Positions 58,590 to 64,000 of a stretch of 64,000 nt of DNA are shown piece after piece. Numbering within the stretch: position 1 is the stretch's first letter; each line of letters begins with the position of its first letter. This DNA is from Patulibacter brassicae (GTDB lineage Bacteria > Actinomycetota > Thermoleophilia > Solirubrobacterales > Solirubrobacteraceae). The position numbers and the translations under genes are program-made. The stretch is from assembly GCF_033949425.1 (NCBI RefSeq), contig NZ_JAXAVX010000005.1, positions 186,001 to 250,000 on the forward strand, given 5' to 3'. Under the pieces are notes generated by a model. It searched no databases, was not told the DNA's origin, and saw nothing but the letters and a program-made list of their open reading frames with translations.

Positions 58590-59249
58590 TCAGGCGCGCG
58601 GCGCGGCGGCGGGCGCGTAGAGCGCCTGCCAGACGAGCTCGACCACGGCGTCGATCGCCGCCTCGAGCTCGGCGTCCGGGACGTCCCGGACGAAGCGGTG
58701 CATCGACCGCTCCCACATGTGCACGATCCACGCGGCGGCCTGGCGCGGCGGGAGCGCCGGGTTCACGAACCCCTCGCGCTGGCCCCGCAGGAGGTGCCCG
58801 GTGGCCTGCTCGACGCTGTCGGCGATCAGCCCCTCGACGAGCTCGCGGACGGCGGGATCGTAGGCCGCCGCGTCGTGGACAGCGGACATCAGCGGCGTGT
58901 GCGGGCGGTAGGACCGCACCAGCCCGTCGAGGACCCGGTGGACGTCGGCGCGCGCGACCGGTCCCTCGAGCTCCCACCACGGCCGCGTCGCGGCCCCGAG
59001 CGACGCCCAGCTCTCGTGGAAGATCGCGCGCAGCATCTCGCTGCGGTCGGAGAAGTAGACGTAGAACGTCGAGCGCGGGATCCCCGCCTCGGCGACGATC
59101 CGATCGACGCCGAGCTCGGTGTAGGCGGTGCCGTCGGCGAGCAGCCGCTCCAGCGCGTCCCGGATCCGGAGGACCATCTCGGCCCGCCGGTCGGCGCGGG
59201 TCCCGGGGGACCCGGCCCCCCGCCCGAGGGCGGCCCGACCGCTCGTCAC
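58590..59249 (-). CDS. TetR/AcrR-family regulator
   Basis: 219 residues from a GTG that overlaps the stop of the upstream TetR gene (GTGA). HTH at about 42-62: VDRIVAEAGIPRSTFYVYFSDRSEML. The helical C-terminal domain includes PPRQAAAWIVHMWERSMHRFV. Together with the following promoter region it is placed to control the FAD/thiolase operon 253 bp downstream. Confidence 0.9.
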   Translation of the reverse strand: MTSGRAALGRGAGSPGTRADRRAEMVLRIRDALERLLADGTAYTELGVDRIVAEAGIPRSTFYVYFSDRSEMLRAIFHESWASLGAATRPWWELEGPVARADVHRVLDGLVRSYRPHTPLMSAVHDAAAYDPAVRELVEGLIADSVEQATGHLLRGQREGFVNPALPPRQAAAWIVHMWERSMHRFVRDVPDAELEAAIDAVVELVWQALYAPAAAPRA

Positions 59250-59899
59250 CCGCGGACCTCGCCGTAGAGCGCGTTGGCGTAGACGAAGACGAGGGCGTCG
59301 ACGAGCTCGTCGAGCGACCCCTCCGTCCCGGCGAGGACCGCGGCGACGTCGCGCTCCATCGCGAAGAAGACGCCGCCGACGAGCGTTTCGGCCACGAGCT
59401 CGGCCCGCGGTCCGGGCAGCATCTCGCCCGCCTCGCGCTCCAGGACGATGCGGGCCGCCACGCGCTCGACGAACGCCATCCGCCACGCGTCCCAGAGCAC
59501 GCCGACCTCCGGGTCCGCGTGCGCCGCCTCGATCATCGCCCGGAAGATCCGCGCGTTCTCGCGCCAGAGCCGCGCGGTGCCGGCCATGCCCTCGCGGACC
59601 GCCGCGATCGCCGACGCGGGGTCGGGATGGTCGCCGCCGTACCACGACGCCGCGACCTGGTGCGTGGCCTCGAAGAGGTCCTCGAGCAGCGCGGCGACGG
59701 CCGCCGACTTCGTGGGGAAGTAGAAGTAGAAGCCCGGTCGCGTGACCTCGGCCCGGGCCGTGAGCTGGCCGATCTTGATCTCGGCGAACGGCGTCGTCTC
59801 GAGGAGCTCCTCGAGCGCCCGCAGGATCCGCTCGCGGCGATCGGCGCCCTTCGGCGTGACGGCGGCCCTCTGCGCTCGCATCGAAGTAGGGGATTGCAT
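59246..59899 (-). CDS. TetR/AcrR-family regulator
   Basis: 217 residues from the ATG of MQSPTSM; a second ATG six codons on is equally possible. HTH: IKIGQLTARAEVTRPGFYFYFPTKSAAVAALL. The C-terminal domain shares AMERDVAAVLAGT with the divergent TetR gene (VMERDVRSIVARGT), so the two are paralogues. They face away from each other across 148 bp and probably act on the same site. Its stop overlaps the next TetR start. Confidence 0.88.
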   Translation of the reverse strand: MQSPTSMRAQRAAVTPKGADRRERILRALEELLETTPFAEIKIGQLTARAEVTRPGFYFYFPTKSAAVAALLEDLFEATHQVAASWYGGDHPDPASAIAAVREGMAGTARLWRENARIFRAMIEAAHADPEVGVLWDAWRMAFVERVAARIVLEREAGEMLPGPRAELVAETLVGGVFFAMERDVAAVLAGTEGSLDELVDALVFVYANALYGEVRG

Positions 59900-60047
59900 C
59901 ACACGCCGAGGCGGCGGCCCCGGCGCGCCGCCCGCCGCGGCCGGCACGAAGTTGTCATCCGTCAATTCTGGCAGCGCGCGCCGGGATCGGCCAAGGTCGC
60001 GACGACCGGCAGGACGAGCGCCGCGGACGGCGCGTAGCGTCTCCGCG

Positions 60048-60692
60048 GTGAGCACCCCTGCCCCGGGCGACCCGTCGGACCTCAGCCCCCGCGGCCAGCG
60101 CCGCCGCGCGCAGCTGCTCGAGGCGCTCGAGGCGCTGCTCGACGACCGCCCGCTCGCCGAGATCGAGATCGACGACATCACGCGTCGGGCGGGGATCACG
60201 CGCTCGGGCTTCTACTTCTACTTCCCCGGCAAGAGCGCGGCCGTCGCCGCGCTCATCGACGGGGTCCGCGACGGGATCCTCAACCTCGGCGTCGACTGGT
60301 ACGACCCCGAGGCACCCGACGGCCCCGCCCAGATCGAGGTGGCGATCAGGAACTCCGTCGCCTTCTGGCGCGAGCACGCGAGCCTGCTCGTGGCGATGAT
60401 GGACGCCGCGGCCGTCGACGAGGAGACGCGGGCCGACTGGGACGCGATGGTCACCCACCTCGCCGCGACGTTCGCCGAGAAGTTCTCGCGCGACCCGATC
60501 GCCAGCGCGCAGCTCGCGCGCGCCGGCGTGGCGGTCGACGAGTTCGCGCGCCTGCTGCTCGACAGCTCCGTCGGCGTGATGGAGCGGGACGTCCGCTCGA
60601 TCGTCGCCCGCGGGACGCCGGAGCCCGGCCTCGTCGCCGCGATGCTCCACCTCTGGCAGGTCGCCGTCTGGCCGCCGGCCGAGCGGGCCTGA
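60048..60692 (+). CDS. TetR/AcrR-family regulator
   Basis: 214 residues from GTG, 7 nt after TAGCGT (60035-60040), so leaderless by prediction. HTH: IEIDDITRRAGITRSGFYFYFPGKSAAVAALI, nearly the same recognition helix as the divergent TetR (TRPGFYFYFPTKSAAVAALL), which argues for a shared operator. An AT-richer stretch TTGTCATCCGTCAATT (about 59953-59968) in the gap is the best candidate site. Confidence 0.9.
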   Translation: MSTPAPGDPSDLSPRGQRRRAQLLEALEALLDDRPLAEIEIDDITRRAGITRSGFYFYFPGKSAAVAALIDGVRDGILNLGVDWYDPEAPDGPAQIEVAIRNSVAFWREHASLLVAMMDAAAVDEETRADWDAMVTHLAATFAEKFSRDPIASAQLARAGVAVDEFARLLLDSSVGVMERDVRSIVARGTPEPGLVAAMLHLWQVAVWPPAERA

Positions 60693-60762
60693 CGCCGCGG
60701 GGTGGCGGCGGCCACGCGCCTGGACCGCTCGGCCGCCGCGCACGGCGCCGGACCGCAGCGGG

Positions 60763-61908
60763 CTACGGGCTGCCGAGCGCGTCGGCGACCGCCCGTGCCC
60801 GCGTCCGCGCCTGCTCGACCGTCGCGCCGACCGCGTTCACGTGGCCGAGCTTGCGCCCCGGCCGGTGGCCCTTGCCGTAGAGGTGCAGGGTCGCGTCCTC
60901 GACGGCGAGGGCGTCGGTCAGCCCCTCGCGGTCCCACGGGTCCGGTCCGCCGAGGACGTTCACCATGACCGCCGCGTCGACGAGGGGGTCCGGGGCGCCG
61001 AGGGGCAGGTCGAGGACCGCGCGCAGGTGCTGCTCGAACTGATCCGTGACGCAGCTGTCCATCGTCACGTGCCCGGAGTTGTGCGGACGGCAGGCGAGCT
61101 CGTTGATGCGCAGCTCGCCGTCGCGGGTGACGAACAGCTCCACGGCCATCACCCCGGTCAGGCCGGCCTGCTCGGCGAGGTCGAGGGCGAGCTCCCGCGC
61201 GCGCTCGGCGAGCCCCGCCGGACCGGCGTCGCCGCCCAGGATCACCTCGGTGCAGATCCCGTCGACCTGGGTCGTGACGAAGGTCGGCCACGCGCGCCGC
61301 TCGCCCGACGGCCGCCGGGCGACCATCACCGAGACCTCGGCGGCGAGGTCGACGAGCTCCTCGACGAGGAAGCCCGGGATGCCCTCCGCGTCCGCCAGCA
61401 CCGTCGCGGCCGCGTCGCGGTCGGCGAGGATCCACACGCCGCGGCCGTCGTAGCCGCCGCGGCGCGCCTTCAGCACGACCGGCCAGCCGTGCTCGCCCGC
61501 GAACGCCGCCACGTCCTCGGCCGTGGCGACCTCGGCGAACGCCGGGACCGGGAGCCCGCGCGCGGCGAACGTCGTGCGCGCGTGGAGCTTGTCCTGCGCG
61601 AGGAGCTTCGTCGCGGGACCCGGCCGGACGGGGACGGGCGACTCCCGCTCGAGCACGCGCAGGTCGGCCGGATCGGTCAGCTCGTGGTCGAACGTCACGA
61701 CGTCGACGCCGGAGCGGGAGAAGGCGACGAGGTCCTCCGCCGACGTCCAGGTGCCGTCGAAGCGCTCGGCGCCGGCCAGCGCGGCCGAGCAGCCCGCGTC
61801 GGGATCGAGCACGACCACGCGCACGCCGAGGCTGATCGCGGCCTGGTGGAGCATCCGGGCCAGCTGCCCGCCGCCGACGACGCCGACGACCATCGCCTCG
61901 CTGCTCAT
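60763..61908 (-). CDS. purK: N5-carboxyaminoimidazole ribonucleotide synthase
   Basis: 381 residues with the ATP-grasp fold: VGVVGGGQLARMLHQAA at the start, then GWPVVLKARRGGYDGRGVW and the metal/ATP segment LFVTRDGELRINELACRPHNSGH. It makes N5-CAIR from AIR, bicarbonate and ATP in purine synthesis. The start overlaps the purE stop (ATGA), the usual purE-purK pairing. The sequence reads FDHE where most PurK proteins have TFEFE, a conservative change. Confidence 0.97.
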   Translation of the reverse strand: MSSEAMVVGVVGGGQLARMLHQAAISLGVRVVVLDPDAGCSAALAGAERFDGTWTSAEDLVAFSRSGVDVVTFDHELTDPADLRVLERESPVPVRPGPATKLLAQDKLHARTTFAARGLPVPAFAEVATAEDVAAFAGEHGWPVVLKARRGGYDGRGVWILADRDAAATVLADAEGIPGFLVEELVDLAAEVSVMVARRPSGERRAWPTFVTTQVDGICTEVILGGDAGPAGLAERARELALDLAEQAGLTGVMAVELFVTRDGELRINELACRPHNSGHVTMDSCVTDQFEQHLRAVLDLPLGAPDPLVDAAVMVNVLGGPDPWDREGLTDALAVEDATLHLYGKGHRPGRKLGHVNAVGATVEQARTRARAVADALGSP

Positions 61909-62420
61909 GCGTCGAGCGTGGCCTGCAGGCGCGCGTCCTTCGCACGCGCCTGGTCGGCGAGGCCGGCCTGGAACGCGACCATCCGCGCGCGCACCGCGGC
62001 GTCCGTCGCGGCGAGGATCTGCGCCGCGAGGATCCCGGCGTTGCGCGCCCCGTCGACGGCGACGGTGGCGACCGGCACGCCCGCGGGCATCTGGACGATC
62101 GACAGCAGGGCGTCCATCCCGTCGAGCTTCGTGATCGCGACCGGCACGCCGATGACCGGCAGCGGGGTGAGCGACGCGACCATGCCGGGCAGGTGCGCGG
62201 CGCCGCCGGCGCCGGCGATGATCACCCCGATCCCGCGATCGGCCGCCTCGCGGGCGAACGCGACCATGTCCTCCGGCGTGCGGTGCGCGGAGACGACGCG
62301 GGCCTCCCACGGGACGTCGAGCTCCTTCAGCGCCTCGACCGCGGCCGCCATGACGGGCCAGTCGGAGTCGGAGCCCATGATCACCGCGACGCGCGGCAGG
62401 GCGGAGGGGTCTGCGGTCAT
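61905..62420 (-). CDS. purE: N5-carboxyaminoimidazole ribonucleotide mutase
   Basis: 171 residues. VAVIMGSDSDWPVM and VVSAHRTPEDM bind the ribonucleotide; IAGAGGAAHLPGM holds the catalytic His. Class I PurE (bacterial mutase). It converts the PurK product to CAIR. No purine riboswitch or hairpin is visible in the 85-bp gap upstream (62421-62505). Confidence 0.97.
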   Translation of the reverse strand: MTADPSALPRVAVIMGSDSDWPVMAAAVEALKELDVPWEARVVSAHRTPEDMVAFAREAADRGIGVIIAGAGGAAHLPGMVASLTPLPVIGVPVAITKLDGMDALLSIVQMPAGVPVATVAVDGARNAGILAAQILAATDAAVRARMVAFQAGLADQARAKDARLQATLDA

Positions 62421-62505
62421 CGAGGCGGGCGCCGGGGTCGCTCGGGTCGGCGCCCCTGCAGGGTATCCGGCGCGGCCCGCGACCCCCGGCCGGCGGGCCG
62501 GCTCG

Positions 62506-63420
62506 TCAGGTGACCGCGGGGGGACGCGCGGCGACCGCGGGGGACGGGGCGGCCGGGACCGGCGCCCCCGCGGCCGGGCGCCAGGCCGGCAGCTCGTGGG
62601 CCAGGCGGCGCAGCGCCTCGTCGGCGGACAGGTCGGTCCGCAGGTGCCCGCCCCGGATGACGAGCCGGTCGACGATCGCGTGCGGCAGACGGATCCGCAG
62701 CGCGTCGCCGCTGGTCCGCGCGGCCCGCGTCAGCTGCTCGCCGTCGAGGCCCGGCAGCAGGACGAGCAGCCGGTGGTCGGACCATCGGCCGGTGACGTTC
62801 GGGGGCAGGAAGAGCTGCTCGAGGACCCCGAGCGCCTCCCGGACGTGCCCCTCGCCGGTGCCGGCCAGCGCGTCGGTGGGCAGCTCGAGCAGCAGCGCGC
62901 CGACGGTGCGGTCCAGCACCGCGAGCTGCTCGGCCCGCTCCTGCAGCGCGTCGCGCCCGTGGGCTCGGGCGTCGACGGCCTCGGCCGGATCCGCCTCCCC
63001 GCTCCGGTCGCGCTCGAGCCGGTCCAGGTGCTCCTCCGTGACGTCGCGGTGGTTCAGGACCGCCGCCGCGCCGGTCGCCCGCGGCAGGCCGGCGATCCGC
63101 AGCGAGAACCAGCGCAGCTCGTCCGGGGCGTGACAGGCGTACTCGATCTCGAACTCGCGGCGCCGTCCCTCGAGGACCGCGCGCAGGCCGTCGGCGACGG
63201 CTCGGGCGTCCGGATCCCCCACGTCGCAGACCGCGAGGTAGTCCGCCCCCTCCCACTCCACCCCCGTCCACGCGTTGCGCCGGGCGAACGCGCGCCACGC
63301 CGCGTTCACGTGGAGGACGCGCCCGTCGTGATCCACGAGCGTCACGTGGTCCTCGAGGGCGTCCATCGCGGCACGCATCTCGGCGAGGCGGACGTACTCG
63401 GGATCGGGGGGCATCGACAT
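62506..63420 (-). CDS. PAS-domain protein with a degenerate GGDEF-like C-terminus
   Basis: 304 residues from MSMPPDP. The N-terminal PAS domain (about 15-130) contains MDALEDHVTLVDHDGRVLHVN and ends ATGAAAVLNHRDVTEE. A coiled-coil linker follows (LERDRSGEADPAEAVDARA). The C-terminal ~100 residues, with VREALGVLEQLF, RLLVLLPGLDGEQLTRAAR and LSADEALRRLAHEL, echo a GGDEF domain but lack the GGDEF motif, which reads GRWSDH. It probably senses a ligand and signals by protein contact, not cyclic-di-GMP synthesis. Confidence 0.72.
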   Translation of the reverse strand: MSMPPDPEYVRLAEMRAAMDALEDHVTLVDHDGRVLHVNAAWRAFARRNAWTGVEWEGADYLAVCDVGDPDARAVADGLRAVLEGRRREFEIEYACHAPDELRWFSLRIAGLPRATGAAAVLNHRDVTEEHLDRLERDRSGEADPAEAVDARAHGRDALQERAEQLAVLDRTVGALLLELPTDALAGTGEGHVREALGVLEQLFLPPNVTGRWSDHRLLVLLPGLDGEQLTRAARTSGDALRIRLPHAIVDRLVIRGGHLRTDLSADEALRRLAHELPAWRPAAGAPVPAAPSPAVAARPPAVT

Positions 63421-63479
63421 GCGCAGGACTCGGATCGGTCGGGTGGGGCACGGTGCACGGCGCCCCGTCCATCGATGCG

Positions 63480-63505
63480 GTACCCGCCCGGCTCCGCGAT
63501 TACCC
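63480..63505 (-). promoter_or_regulatory. SigB/F-type promoter candidate of the PAS-domain gene
   Basis: Minus-strand GGGT-N16-GGGTAC, 59 nt before the start; an overlapping GGGTAA lies at its upstream end. Confidence 0.35.
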
Positions 63506-63538
63506 ACCCCGGCGCGGGACCGGACGAACGGCCCCTCG

Positions 63539-64000
63539 TCAGCCCGCGACGACACTCGCGGCGCGGTCGAGGATCTCGACCGCCGCGTCGTGGAGCTGCG
63601 CGCCGATCGACGCGTCCGCCTTCCCCGCGCGCGCCCGGGCGCAGGTGCCCTCGAGGATCACGGCGAGCTTGAACCCGGCCAGCGCGACGTACCAGTCGAG
63701 GTCCGCGAGGTCCCGCCCCGTCCGCTCGGCGTAGCGGCCGGCGAGCTCGCGCCGGTCCGGCAGCCCGCCGAGCGTCGCCAGCTCGCCCGCGATCAGCGCC
63801 GGGCGGCCGGGCTCCGGCCACGTGACGAGCATCCAGCCGAGGTCGAGCAGGGGATCGCCGATCGTCGCCATCTCCCAGTCGACGATCGCCGCCACGGCGG
63901 GGGCGTCGGTCCGGAACATGACGTTCGCCAGGTGGTAGTCGCCGTGCATGACGCCCGGCGCGAACGTCGCCGGCCGGTGGCGCTCGAGCCAGGCGGCGAG
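63539..64000 (-). CDS. Phosphotransferase (APH/ACAD10-like) family protein, 5' end beyond the window
   Basis: The frame runs off the edge. The 153 visible residues hold the kinase catalytic loop VMHGDYHLANVMF and the metal loop VDWEMATIGDPLLDLGWML, then a helical C-lobe (ELAGRYAERTGRDLADLDWYVALAGFKLAVILEGT). It has the standard HGD motif, unlike the WGD of the paralogue at 35583. Relatives are found with acyl-CoA dehydrogenases. The internal ATG at 63949 is not the start because homologous sequence (WLERHRPATFAPG) continues upstream. Confidence 0.9.
   Translation of the reverse strand, partial: LAAWLERHRPATFAPGVMHGDYHLANVMFRTDAPAVAAIVDWEMATIGDPLLDLGWMLVTWPEPGRPALIAGELATLGGLPDRRELAGRYAERTGRDLADLDWYVALAGFKLAVILEGTCARARAGKADASIGAQLHDAAVEILDRAASVVAG

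Overview
The window is about 75% G+C, with dense, strongly GC3-biased genes and many GTG starts. Gene content and sequence style point to an actinobacterium, most likely class Thermoleophilia (Solirubrobacterales, Patulibacter/Conexibacter-like). That placement is an inference. There is no rRNA, CRISPR array, transposase or integrase. One tRNA gene (tRNA-Ala, UGC) lies at 16041.

Layout. 1-3061: end of a probable sensor kinase, then a MoxR/DUF58/VWA operon. 3274-8323: small membrane protein, methyltransferase, secreted trypsin-like protease, glutathione peroxidase, and an ArsB/NhaD-like permease whose central loop is written in DNA repeats. 8324-9339: a gene-free kilobase of heptanucleotide arrays and ~140-bp repeats. 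9340-15997: MFS exporter with divergent TetR, DUF6457 protein, secreted protein, PucR regulator and a Baeyer-Villiger-type monooxygenase. 16041-22165: tRNA-Ala followed by a block of visibly lower G+C. It holds sarcosine-oxidase-like, DJ-1/PfpI and formaldehyde-dehydrogenase-like genes with a GlxA/AraC regulator, and divergently a monooxygenase, a frame-disrupted sigma factor, a small ORF and an HbpS-like protein. 22166-32853: hemerythrin, HPP, LysR, RidA, an Lcp/MpaB-like Tat-exported oxygenase behind a perfect operator, TRIC channel, glycoside hydrolase, quinone oxidoreductase and a large LuxR/MalT-type regulator. 33230-38681: three DUF2294 paralogues around phoU, a TetR/phosphotransferase pair and a DUF6328 protein. 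38887-43563: glycosyltransferase, a lipoprotein/Nramp/PRC/PRC operon, and an intact SigB/F-type sigma factor. 43865-50913: epimerase, a DUF1360/CDGSH/MTQ2-type methyltransferase cluster divergent from a haem-oxygenase-like iron enzyme with two tandem SDRs, and isochorismatase. 50981-60692: aldehyde and alcohol dehydrogenases, then a regulator-rich thiolase/FAD-oxidoreductase cluster (four TetR genes). 60763-64000: purK-purE, a PAS protein with a worn GGDEF-like tail, and a truncated phosphotransferase.

Two regulatory themes can be read directly. Many genes carry a TANNNT hexamer 6-10 nt before the start codon, predicting leaderless transcripts. A second set carries GNNT-N15/16-GGGTA(G/T/C), the motif class of actinobacterial stress sigma factors (SigB/SigF). 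In seven cases its last base is 9-10 nt from the start codon. The genes behind it (hemerythrin, DUF2294, PhoU, Nramp/PRC operon, iron oxidase/SDR operon, small membrane proteins) look like a general-stress regulon. The intact sigma factor at 42826-43563 is its natural candidate.
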